A stretch of DNA of 28,566 bases from Dunaliella salina (GCA_002284615.2 MU069542.1:279624-308189), one strand, 5' to 3'. Counted from the first letter of the stretch, positions 18,920 to 28,450 are shown. Notes: generated by a model from the letters alone, not told the origin. A program made the numbers and translations.

Positions 18920-19372
18920 ATGGATGATTTGCAGTGCCCCTACTGCTTCAAGCAGTGTGACAATAGGGGCAACAGGGACAAACATGTTGGAGCATGCCAG
19001 AGGCATAGGGATTCAGGAAAGAGGGCCAAGCTTGGCCAGCATACCATGCACAGCTTCTTCCAGCAGAGAGCGCCCGCAGCAGCCCCCATGCAAGCAAGCA
19101 CCAGAGCAGGGCCATCAGCAGCACCAGCACCAGCTGCATGCCCCATGCAAGCAAGCAGCTCATTGTCTGCTCGACCATTGTATTTCCTTTTGATGCAGAT
19201 GGCCGCAGAATTTGTAGCAAATGGGTACCTTGCTTGTCTTGGGGGGCATTGTGTAGGGGGCATGGGGCATGCATGGGCATCGGCATCCCAGTTTCTGCCC
19301 CATAACTCTGTACCAATCCAGTTTTTGGAAATCTTGAGTATGCAGATGGATGGGGAATTTAAAAAGGAGTAG
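18920..19372 (+). CDS. Small zinc-finger ORF, possibly a first exon or transposon-derived
   Basis: Begins with an ATG and encodes MDDLQCPYCFKQCDNRGNRD followed by KHVGACQRH: a Cys-x2-Cys-x12-His-x3-Cys finger at residues 6-26, the C2H2 spacing with a final Cys. A basic patch (KRAKLG) and an alanine, proline and serine-rich segment with two PMQAS repeats follow to about residue 85. The rest of the 150-residue frame looks like non-coding read-through and runs into dispersed repeat sequence. It lies 712 bp from the phosphoesterase start, in divergent orientation. It may be the first exon of a host gene, with a donor before 19200, or the end of a transposase or zinc-finger relic. Family not recognised. 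Confidence 0.4.
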   Translation: MDDLQCPYCFKQCDNRGNRDKHVGACQRHRDSGKRAKLGQHTMHSFFQQRAPAAAPMQASTRAGPSAAPAPAACPMQASSSLSARPLYFLLMQMAAEFVANGYLACLGGHCVGGMGHAWASASQFLPHNSVPIQFLEILSMQMDGEFKKE

Positions 19373-19490
19373 ATTGGTACCCTTTTGTGGGGTGGGGGGC
19401 AAGCTTTGGGGGGGAGGGGGGGTGGGTGGTCATTCTGGGCCTCCAGCTCAACTTTATGTGATGACGTCCACTATTTTTTTTTTACCCTCC
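19330..19490 (+). repeat. Dispersed G-rich repeat, copy 2 (partner at 7110-7310)
   Basis: Plus-strand counterpart of the intron 12 repeat, with the same order of blocks and an extreme G-rich centre (about 19398-19435) followed by a T run (19473-19482). Confidence 0.6.
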
Positions 19491-19635
19491 TGGAATTGGT
19501 TTCAATTTTTGCTGGTTGAGAATGTTTCACCAGCAGCATATCAGTCAGATTCTCGGGCTGTAGGCCAACTCCTTGTAACCCTTGTAGCACGTGACACGTA
19601 CCAGCGGCGGGGCTTGGCTCGTAAGATGAACGCGT

Positions 19636-19665
19636 GCGAACCTGTACACAGATGTACAGGTTCGC
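19636..19665. repeat. Perfect 13-bp stem, 4-nt loop hairpin
   Basis: GCGAACCTGTACA, loop CAGA, TGTACAGGTTCGC. It sits just upstream of R1 copy 3. It could act as a terminator-like or recombination structure, but no gene ends here. Confidence 0.9.
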
Positions 19666-19670
19666 GTGCG

Positions 19671-20230
19671 GGGAATTCATCAATACGAATGGACTCTGTA
19701 ACTATTACAAAAGCCTTCTGTAATCTCACAAGCGCCACAGCAAATGTGACACTTGACCTCAGTTGCACCTCGTGCACTTATGGCGACTTGCACTTCAAAA
19801 GTCCAGTTACTGGTCGGCCGAGAAGAGAAAAAGGAAAAAGGCAATAAGGGATACATAAGTCAATTAAAGCGATTGACATCGAAATGAAGCCCAGTCTGCG
19901 AGGTTGGGAGTGCTTGGGGGGCTGGACTTGCATCTCCGTACTGAACCTTATGATTTTGTCTCAATCGCTTTAATGAACTCATTTATGTCTTAATCCCTGT
20001 TTCTCCTTTTTCTCTTTTTCCCAACCTCAAACCGGACATTTGAAGTGCAAGTCACCATATAATTTTATAGAAACACTTCTAGATATCTCTTTAAACACTT
20101 CTAGGTATCTCTTTAAAATATTTAATTTAATACAAGAGCACCCTTGCCGTGACCCCAGATGCAGCAAGGGCATGTAGGAAATAGCATTGCTGGAAGGACA
20201 GCACTTCCAGTATCAATCCAAAGAATCACA
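19671..20230 (+). repeat. Dispersed repeat R1, copy 3, interrupted by a foldback
   Basis: The first shared block (19671-19800) and the second shared block (about 20134-20230) are about 280 bp further apart than in copy 1; that difference is close to the foldback between them (19779-20060). The left foldback arm overlaps the end of the first shared block. Confidence 0.65.
19779..20060. repeat. Foldback inverted repeat, arms about 110 bp
   Basis: The left arm (19779-19888) and the reverse complement of the right arm (20060-19950) share GACTTGCACTTCAAA, GTCC, AGAGAAAAAGGA, a GGGAT/ACATAA segment and ATTAAAGCGATTGA in the same order. The spacer is about 60 bp. Mismatches and small indels are scattered through both arms. 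Confidence 0.85.
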
Positions 20231-20534
20231 CAGCCAAAGGGATTGCATCCTTCCTGTCAGGTGTCACTGTAGCACTAGCACACTCAGATGCAATGTCATC
20301 TCTCAATCAATCAACAACAAAGCAGGTAAGCACATGAGCAGGCAAGATTTGTGTTGCAAGTTGCCCATGGGTTTCTGGCCAGCGGCTCGTCACCCATACT
20401 TGTTTGCACTATTTCTTATTACCAAAATGCTTGATGGACAAGTTCTGGAGCTCAAGTGGCAGTGTGGCATTCTAAGGGTTTAGAGCCTCTAAGGGGTGGA
20501 GGTTTTATGGCGCGATAGCGCCAAGCCCAAACCT

Positions 20535-20625
20535 CAACCCCTTGCCCTAACCTAACCTATAGGTTAGGTTATGGTTAGCTAACCTGTCCCTAACCTTCCC
20601 TATCCCTAACTCGTCCCCTAACTCC
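20535..20625. repeat. Telomere-like CCTAA tract with a head-to-head palindrome
   Basis: Degenerate CCCTAA/CCTAA units, broken by a perfect 22-bp palindrome (20549-20570) with CCTAACCTATAGGTTAGG at its centre. TTAGG units follow briefly, then CCCTAAC-type units again to about 20622. Confidence 0.85.
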
Positions 20626-21356
20626 ATGGCAGTTACTGTCACTCACACCCAGCTCCAAACCGTTGCAATTGGCTTTTGAGAAATTATATTACATGTCTAA
20701 CTAAATTTTATGAAATCTCGTGGCACAAGCACCCGTCCATCAAAAGGGGGAGGCCAAATAGATTGTGGCAGATATTTGTGTGTTTGGTTAGGCCAACCTG
20801 ATTTTAGGCATTCATTAGAGAGGGCTGCTGATGAAAACCAACAAAATGGTATGGGTTTCTGCCAATGGCCACTTATCTGCACTCGTGGTCAAATGTTGTT
20901 GCCAGCTAGTCTCCTTGCTCTCATTTCGTCCCTGGACCTTGTTCGTTAGACTCAACACTAGTTGTGATACTCGTTTCTGAGCCTTCCCTCTTGCTCGTTG
21001 GCATGCAACATTTTTGGGGCGGAGGCCCCTGGGGCGTAGTCCCTTAGTGTTTGTGTAAGTCAACACTGAAAGAGTAAAGGGTCCTTCTGCCATATACACC
21101 GTCTTTAAGTACGAATTTCAAATTCAAGCCATCCTTCACTGGCGAATACTAAGCAGAAAAAGGAAAAGCACCTCACCCACACACTCATTATCACAATACC
21201 TGGTTGATTGAGAGCCAATGATAAATGAAAAGTGGGCTCTGCCAATCCTTCGAAAAACAGGCCTCTCGGTAGATCACCTTGAACCCTCCCCCAGAAGCCA
21301 AATAGAGGAGCCAAATAGAGGATGATACCAGCCAAATCTGCTGGACTCCCACCAGG
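20626..21356. other. No supported gene; possible 5' region of the LINE-like relic
   Basis: Short frames only. A 79-residue plus-strand frame at 20710-20949 has no motif I recognise. The region leads into the LINE-like relic and may be its 5' part. The 5' end of the element could not be located. Confidence 0.35.
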
Positions 21357-21684
21357 ATGGAACATGAAGGACAGAATTTCATTGACATGCCCCAATGTGA
21401 CACATGCCAGCGCACATATCACTGGAAATGCCCACTCCGGATCCATCGCAACCTCTGCACCCCACCACAACGCATCCAGGCAGACCAGATGTCCCTTGGG
21501 ACTGCCCTTCGTGCACTCATCTTACAAACTCTCAAAAAAGACAGCGCACCAGGACAGCAGAAGAAACAGAAATGGTCAAAGTCACCTGGCAGCCCACTTG
21601 GGATCCAACTTCTATGCTCCTTGAACAGAAAAGAAAAGAAAAGACTACGCAGTCTTGACTTGGATCCAAGTCTGGCCATACCAT

Positions 21685-21707
21685 GGCCGCGTGCATTAAG
21701 GGAAGGT
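21685..21707. repeat. 23-bp word, exact partner of 6346-6368
   Basis: Lies within the LINE-like relic, just after the sequence encoding LDPSLAIPWPRALREGY in one frame. Only the 23 bases match the other copy. Confidence 0.85.
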
Positions 21708-21936
21708 TACCTGCCTGAACGACAGGGCCCCACCACACAGACCAAAAGGAAGAGGTGGACATCCAGATTTCAAAGAGCATGTCCACAGATTCGAGCAATC
21801 TCATACAGACAGCCTTGCTTCTGCACAACAACACTCACCAGCTGCTGTCGACACTGCAGACAATCTCACTCGTCAAGGTTTTGAGGGGACAACACAGCCT
21901 CCAAACAGACACTGGCTCACAACCCAGGGCCACCCC

Positions 21937-22425
21937 ATGTGCAACAAGGCACGCTTCGACCTCGAAACTACTAATCCTCAGACAGACATCATACCAACAA
22001 ATAGATGTGAAATTTGGCTGAGAAATGTGGACCTCATGGTACCAGGATCCAACAAAGATACTGATGAACAACCAAAAATCCCTCTTGCATTCACCACTCA
22101 AGCTGCATGCATTTATGACATCAAAGGGAAATGCGCAGGTAATATCACCCCTCACCGTCTTCAAATTCTGCTTCAAGCATACAGTGCGGCCAGACAAGCT
22201 GGTCTACGCACTTCGATTCAGCCCCCTGTTCAAAATGAAGCAACAGAAATCATGGGTCTTCTACACAGGTACACTTCCCATCTTGGAAAAGACAATCAAA
22301 AAACAAAAGAATCCAATTCTTTGTGCACACCAATTAATATTCTTACAGTTCTCATGCGCTGTGCGCTAGTTACCCAAGAAAAACTTGCGAGCCCCCTTGA
22401 TTATGACACCCAATTCAAAGCATAA
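21937..22425 (+). pseudogene. ACIY/QIL block of the plus-strand LINE-like relic
   Basis: Longest open frame of this relic. The segment ACIYDIKGKC to QAYSAARQAG matches the minus-strand relic at 3687-3484, and ALVTQEKLASP matches ALVTHEKLA at about 3400 there. Hence the spacing between the two blocks, about 80 residues, is also similar. No ATG start with supporting context and no known domain. It precedes the methyltransferase-like block. Confidence 0.55.
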
Positions 22426-22850
22426 TGGAGCCCTTTTGCTGGAGACAAAAGTTTTTGGGACAACACTGATATGTTTGGAACCAAATTTACAAGGTTATCT
22501 TTTTGCCACCCTGCCTATGATGACGCATTCATCTACCACTTAGTCAAGCATGCCCTGTCTTCAATCCCTAGCACAACTACCCCAACGGCTACCTTCATGC
22601 TCCTCCCCAGCCAGATGGGATAGACCAAAAAAGGATACATGCGCTGGTTCACATGTAACCCGGACCATGCCACAATCCTTGCCAAATTCCCCTCAGGATG
22701 CCTAACATTCCAGCCACCCCAAGCCTACCAAGCTCCTCTTGCTCCTCCTGAAAAAAAATATGAAACACATGCAACTTATTGCCATTTGGAACAATGAGGG
22801 AAAGCAAAAGCTCTTCCATAGTAACCCAAAATGGCTTGAGGATTTAAAGC
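22426..22850 (+). pseudogene. Methyltransferase-like block of the plus-strand LINE-like relic
   Basis: After a stop at 22423-22425, the same frame gives WSPFAGDKSFWD, RLSFCHPAYDDAFI, LVKHAL, TATFMLLPSQMG, a stop, then YMRWF and LTFQPP; a shift of frame gives LIAIWNNEGKQKLF and WLEDLKQEIP. Seven or more blocks align in order with the minus-strand relic. CHPAYD sits where NPP(F/Y) would be in N6-adenine methyltransferases, and FMLLP where their following strand lies. Identity as a methyltransferase is an inference. Confidence 0.45.
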
Positions 22851-23469
22851 AAGAGATTCCTGTAGGAAAAAAATTCCTGTAGGGAAAAAAATGGCACTAC
22901 AGAAGCAGTCAACGGGTTGCAAAAAATCAAAACACTTCCCTCTGTTTTAAAGCGAGTAATATCTAAATCATGATAGAAGATAGAACTGAAAGCATGGCTA
23001 GCAGTAGTCTCTTTAGCAAGTTTCTCAGCTATGTTTTTCCTGTAGTTCCAGACTTTCGGGCCTTGGGAAAGCGAGCTTAGAGAGTGGATAGCTGGGGAAA
23101 CGATCTCTCTGTCTGTGTGGAGCAATTGTTGCCTCTTCTTTCTGGGTCTGTTTGTTTGAGTATCTAGGCTATGCGGAGTAAGAGTTAGTGTCTGAGGGTT
23201 GAGACAATCATCTGTCTGATGTTGGTGGTTAGTGCTAGGGGGGTTGGGCTGTGTAGGGATATGGTGAGCAGTGCTCAGACAAGCATGTGAACTGCTATCG
23301 AGTGAGTCCCACCAACTAAGGCTTTGATGCTCATGTGGGTCCGACAGGGTGTCAGCCAACCGTCCAGTGCGCCTCGCTCTCCTGCAAGTAGCTTGCCCCG
23401 TACTTTCCCCCCCGATCGATCCCCCATTGCTTGAATTGCTGAATTGTACGGCATGTTCGGTGCTTTCAT
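22844..23469 (-). pseudogene. Frameshifted minus-strand ORF block, unknown, possibly retroelement ORF1
   Basis: An ATG at 23467-23469 opens a frame (MKAPNMPYNSAIQAMGDRSG) that runs to GALDGW. About there a one-base shift continues into the longer frame 23359-22844, with HEHQSLSWWDSL, a proline, threonine and histidine-rich linker, RPRKKRQQLL and KVWNYRKNIAEKLAKE. The longer frame has no ATG of its own. The layout (basic patch after a low-complexity linker) is reminiscent of retroelement ORF1 proteins, but I do not recognise it. It converges on the LINE-like relic ending at 22.85 kb. An upstream minus-strand frame to about 23713 may be its leader. Confidence 0.35.
22857..22891. repeat. Tandem direct repeat with A runs at an element junction
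   Basis: TTCCTGTAGGAAAAAAA followed at once by TTCCTGTAGGGAAAAAAA. It lies where the LINE-like homology ends and the minus-strand ORF block begins. Confidence 0.85.
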
Positions 23470-23929
23470 TTCTTGTTAAGGTCTTGACACGAAGACGGTC
23501 CCCCCTTCTATAGAATTTTGTTCTTTGGAAGTAAACTCACTCCGGCCACGCAATCCTCGCCTCTGAGTATTCAATTTTAGATCACGGTATTCGATAGAAT
23601 TCACTCCATTATTTTTTTGGCTCGATACCGCTCCCCCTCTCTGTGCACAGATCACTTTTCTCTTCAAAAACAGTTTCGCTTGTCGTTCAACATAATTCGA
23701 CCTTGACAACATGGACCATCGACAACATTCTTTTAGTTGAGCAGGCTGGCCTGTGCCTCGAGTGTGCCTCGAGAGGGAGGCCAGCGTGCAAGTGCACCCA
23801 AGGGAATTATGCTGGTCAGTGAACTTGAAGTTGAGCCCCATATTGCTCATGTTGCAGTCCCACGTTCTTCAGAAGGTATTGTGGGCAGAATGATGCGCTT
23901 GCGTGTTCTTTCCTTCCTCATTTTTGTGC

Positions 23930-26900
23930 ATGGTGGCACATGCGCAGGCTCAAGTCTCACCTTTTCAAAGGGGTAGAAGCCTTGCCTCTAGGCGTGGCCT
24001 TCCGGCTCCTCCAAGCTTGCATAGCGTTCGAACGCCTCGTGTGGTTTCCCGAGGCGCACGCAGCTCGCTGGCCACCTCCAGCAACGATGATGCCATGCTC
24101 AGCCTGCCCCCCCAGGATCTGCAGCTGCCAGCATCCCGCAGCATGTCTGGCTGTTGCTTTGACCAATCTCAGGACCCGACTGATCCCTCACTGCTCTGCA
24201 CATTTCAGGATCAGGGGATCAAGGGTGAGTGTCATTACAAGAGAAAAAAGTCATACGAAGCAAGAGGCTGCGTTAATTAAGGAAAAGTTATCTTCACCAA
24301 GTGAATAGTGCGGTGTTAACAAGATTCATTAGGCTCTGAATGGCATTACAACTCGGAATGCTATTGGCTCTGCATCTTGCTTGCTTCGGCCCAAGTTGAC
24401 TGGATTGTGCCTTAGGATGGATGGGGGGGGGACACCTGTAAATTAGAGAGCAGGAAGCATAAATTGCTTAGGCCCCCCATGTTTGTCTGTGAGGCAAAGG
24501 TGCGATCTGGGTGCGATCTGGAAGGTCTGTGCTTGATTTGAAAATCCATATTGTGTGCTTCAAACATTTACCCTCTGCACACTGCCACTTGTGTGCTGTG
24601 ATTACACAGCAAACACGCTACCACAGCTGCAAATTTGTTTTTGCGTAAAGAGCGGGAATTTTTTGTGCTCCATGATCGTGAAAATAATCGCCACCCATTT
24701 CTCAAACACCCACTGAAGAACTGTATAAAATGCCTGAGCACATGCAAAGCTGAAGCTGGTGCCCATGTCTCCAAGGTGTTTGTCCTTTGCCTATCCTTCA
24801 GGCAGCTGCTCGCGCAAGGAACCTTTCTTGCAAGCACAAGAATCCTTGAGTAGCCATAGGGACCCCCAGGATCCATAGGAAACCCTCAAGGATCCCCAAT
24901 TCCAGTAGCTTGTTATGATTGTAGACAGCGGTATAGCGCCCAGCGTTGGCTACTGCTAGGAGGGATTTGGTAGCTGCTCTCCCGCGTGCGCAATGGGCGG
25001 TGCTTGCTAGTATGCTAGAGCATACTCCTGCAAACCATGAGTGCATTGCAGGGTGTGACCCGAAACCAAAGGTCTGGCTGGCATACCACTGTGGCACACA
25101 AGTGGCATGACATGCAAGCAACTCCATTCTACCCCCACACTATTGCACAGGAGCAGACTGCGAGGCTGCTCAAAAGTGGAACCTGAGCACAGATGAGGCC
25201 TTAGATGGTGCCGCAGCTGGGCAGAAGGTAAATGATGGGCCTGTTTATGCCAGGCAGTTGGAAACCAGCAAGTGCACCTGTATCATACCCAGGGTGAAGG
25301 CTTTTTCTGCACATGTGCACACAAGTGACTCTCCGGGCAGGGTAGCCCCCCAAACGGAAAGCCTGCCAGCAAAAGTACTCCTAGAATGGTCAGCCTCACT
25401 TCTAAGATCGGAAGCGGACAAATCTTTCAAAGATGTCGGATGTGTTGTGTCAAGCACTTGACAATCAAAACAACAGGATTGGGTCAATGTGACATGATAT
25501 TGTGTGAGCAGGCTCTCTCAAATGCACTGCATTTCTTAAGTGTGCTTCAGGTGTCAACATTTAGACCGGTTACGTTTGCTTTGCAAAAGCATGCGTCAAG
25601 CATCATTCAAGTTAGTCTGTTTTACTGATTGTACTGGTTGTAACACACATACGCACATACACACACATGTTTAACACACATTTGTCTGACAAGGCTATTG
25701 CGCGCAAGTGGCTGCATTTGTCTCAAGGCCTGTCTACAACTGCAAAAAGCAGCCAGCCCCGCAAGTGAGTTGGTTTTGCACTCTAGACTTATGATGTGCC
25801 CTCACCCTCAACTTTCCGAACACTGCTCACTGGCCAGGGATATTGATTCTATAGAGCAATTTGCAAGCTTACTTTTCAGGGCATATGACTTGTGAGGAGA
25901 TGGAGAAGGCGATGGGATGGGGCAGGGGTAGGTTGATTGTATGCGTACTTTTTTGTTGATCTAGTGTGCTTTCTTGAGGGATTGCTGCTCTCTGAACTCA
26001 TGCTTTGGATCGCCAGATCTGGGATAGTCAGTTTTGTGCCCCCAGTGCTCAGCCACTTAAAGTTTTAAAACTTGTATTTCTCTTTTTAAGCAAGGGCCGG
26101 TAAAGTGTGCAAGCAGGTGGCACAGGAGCGGCTGGGATGGGAGTTTGGTTTTTCCGGCTAAGCCCTCAGGGACTCTCATGGCTGCAAGTTGTGCTTTTTT
26201 TTTCCTGAGCACAGACTGTCTTCTTCAGCCTGTTGGTGTTCCATGTGGTGGAACCTCTTTTAGCATTGCTAATTAGGCCATATTGGGGGTGCTTCATGAT
26301 GTGCCTGCGGGCTTGAGGTGGGCTGGGGAGTGAGCAGGCAAAGACTTTGCACAAGTGGCTGGGATGGGAGTGTCACCCAGGTTTTTGCCGGGAAAGCTTT
26401 CTGAACTCATGGCTGGAACCTATGCTGTCCTTGCTTGAATGCAGTCTTCAGTTCTCTTCGACCGGAGGGTATTCCTATGAAAAATACTTCAGCCCGCACC
26501 ATCACCCCTGTACTATTTCATGCACCTCTGTACTCTCAGTTGCATGCTGCCTTTGGACAGTCCTCACTTTTTATCTCTTGGAACTCTCCATTGTGCTCTT
26601 AGAGTTGGGGCTGTCATTTTTCTTCCACCTGCTAGTCATCTTGTGTGTGATGGCAGTGCCTTTTACATCCTACTTCAGTTTACTGCAGACTTCTGATTTC
26701 ATAAGCTGAGCAGCCAGACTGAATGGCTGAAGGCTTCATACCCTTTTGAAAACCTTGTAAATCTTTTTAAACAAGCATCATACATTTGTAAATATAATGT
26801 CACATATATCACGGTGATGTATAGGGAGTGAACATAAAATTGCATGCTTTTCAAAATGTCCTTTATGCCTGTTGCTTCAATCATATGCATGTATGACCAG

Positions 26901-27709
26901 GATCTAACCTACTCTAAGGAAAGGCATGGTGAAACACGTTCCAAGGGGTTCTGACTCTGTTGGACTTCAATCTGACATACAATTCCTATGGTTTTTGCAA
27001 CCTAGGCACCCCCCAAAAAGTTACAAATTGACGTTTTTAAAGCTATGATGACACAGCAGAGTACTTCTACTGGGTAAGTCAGGAAGGTCACTGGATGGTT
27101 CTTCCAAGGAGAAGAGGAAGGCCAAGGCTTGTTTGCTTTTAAGACCCTGTCCAGAACATGCTGGAAGCTTGCCACTGATTCTGCCGTTCTTTCACTAGGT
27201 TGGGTGTTGTCTTTTTGTCTGCAGGACCCGTGCCTTGAGCCCTTCAGGATATCCTGCTGATGTGGCAGAGTCTGCACAACAGGTGAGATTGGGCAAGATG
27301 GAAAGAAACTGTTTTGAAGCCTTGTATGCAACCCTCTGGCCAACACGGTCCCTCGAGTTGTGGATAAAAAAAGCATAGGCCTAGCAGGCACAACAAGCAC
27401 GGGGCAATGAGCTGGACACTGCTGGACCCAATTATTTTGCACGCCTCTCTTAAGCCCATGATATATCTTGGAGTAAATGATCTTGGTGTCTGTGTGTGCG
27501 TTTCTGGTAGCGGGACCCATCTTCATTTTGATACTTCTTGATGTCAGGCTTCTACGCAGATGAGGCTCCTTATTTATGTGCTGCAGGTGGGCAAGAGACA
27601 GGAGGAGCTGGAGAACAGCAATGTCACAACTGTTATGATCAGGACTGCTGACCAGCCTGAAAGGTTCTTTACGGTGCACAAGAAATCCCTGTTTCCACAT
27701 CGATTCCAG
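23930..27709 (+). CDS. Spliced gene of unknown family with transit-like N-terminus, 3' end outside the window
   Basis: Proposed exons: 23930-24224, 25151-25227, 27006-27073, 27225-27282, 27587-27709. Donors are GTGAGT, GTAAAT, GTAAGT, GTGAGA, GTGAGG; acceptors GCACAG, CCTAG, CTGCAG, CTGCAG. The phases (1, 0, 2, 0, 0) all agree, giving 207 residues so far. Residues 1-52 contain no acidic residue, eight arginines and many serines and alanines, like a plastid or mitochondrial transit peptide. The later exons look like ordinary soluble protein (KKLQIDVFKAMM, RQEELENSNVTTVMIRT, PERFFTVHKKSLFPHRFQ). No known domain is recognised. Exons 3-5 are the better supported; joining exons 1-2 to them rests on phase alone, and small exons may be missing in the 1.8-kb intron. 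A possible sixth exon is 28194-28240. Confidence 0.5.
26130..26416. repeat. Imperfect duplication with an offset of about 229 bp
   Basis: GGCTGGGATGGGAGT, TTTTTCCGG or TTTTTGCCGG, and ACTCTCATGGCTG or AACTCATGGCTGG occur in the same order near 26130-26186 and 26359-26416. It lies in the proposed 1.8-kb intron of the plus-strand gene. Confidence 0.55.
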
Positions 27710-28450
27710 GTGAGGTCTTTCCTGGATGTTTAAACTGCTTTAGGAAGGGAAAGCACGCAAAATGTCCATGCAGTTCACAACATCAAAACAACACTGTGTG
27801 AAAGCGACTGATCTAAAGACTTCAAAAGCTTAGGATCAGACGGACAATTACAGTAGAAGGCAATGAGGTAGAATTTCAGCAATATTGAATTAATGGGCTT
27901 GCACGCTTTGGGCCAGAGCTTTAATCAGAGGCCCTGTTGCTGGTCATCACCGGGGGGCTGGGGGTGGGGATGCTCTTTAAAGCTCCCTACATGTGCGTGG
28001 ACATAACTCTTTCATGGAGGCATGAGGGGCACTCTCGAGGTACAAAGAAAACTTTTAATTAAAAGGTTTCGATCACAGCGATGGATCCATGCAAGCACAC
28101 TGTTCAGTAGCAATAAAGAGGTGCCTGTGTGCAGGACGTATCTAGATCGTCCTAGCCTAAATTATGCACCAGGAAACTAGTTCATGCTTCCAGGTCTGTT
28201 CACATCTCACACAGGATGGTTCACATGCAGCATTATCAAGGTGTGATTGTTTAAAACCAGAGGAGGTCGATAAGGCCTGAAATACCGTGCAGATATGGAT
28301 TCATCACGCACCCCCAAGAAAACAAACAGTTTTGCAACCACGCATCATTAGCGCAGCCAAAACTTATTTTACACAATCATGCAGAGGCACTCTTGACCAC
28401 TCTATATTCTTGCTGTCCAGAGATGGTAATTTACCAACTGTGCACCTTTT
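27710..28450. other. Presumed intron 5 of the plus-strand gene
   Basis: Follows a GTGAGG donor. One candidate exon (28194-28240, acceptor TTCCAG, phase 0, donor GTGTGA) is open in the right phase but short. Nothing else recognisable. Confidence 0.4.

Larger units (their letters stand above)
21357..22850 (+). mobile_element. LINE-like relic, 5' half: PHD-like finger, ACIY/QIL block, methyltransferase-like block
   Basis: Plus-strand blocks: a PHD-like finger CDTCQRTYHWKC (about 21393-21430), completed after a frameshift by WDCPSCTHL (about 21495-21525); VTWQPTWDP (about 21580-21610); frame-broken basic sequence; then the open frame 21937-22425 with ACIYDIKGKC, HRLQILLQAY and ALVTQEKLASP; a stop; then 22430-22840 with CHPAYDDAF, TATFMLLP, GYMRWF, LTFQPP and, after another shift, LIAIWNN and WLEDLKQE. 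It stops abruptly at about 22856 before any reverse transcriptase. Shared blocks tie it to the minus-strand relic at 1.2-3.7 kb. Clearly dead. Confidence 0.7.

Noticed and set aside
24635..24853. 72-residue plus-strand frame with mixed composition
   Set aside because: It could be an exon by composition, but its phases do not fit the exons on either side and the acceptor is poor.
25694..25768. Possible terminal exon (AIARKWLHLSQGL... ending in TGA) after exon 2 of the plus-strand gene
   Set aside because: It is in phase after 25227, but the acceptor is weak (GACAAG). Exons 27006-27709 give a better continuation with the same phase.
26347..26709. Hydrophobic 120-residue plus-strand frame
   Set aside because: Lies in repeat-bearing intronic sequence, with no splice context, and its hydrophobicity comes from T-rich DNA.
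27002..27700. 232-residue minus-strand open frame
   Set aside because: It overlaps the plus-strand exons 27006-27073, 27225-27282 and 27587-27709, which have good splice sites and agreeing phases. The minus frame has no motif and its open state can be a shadow of them.
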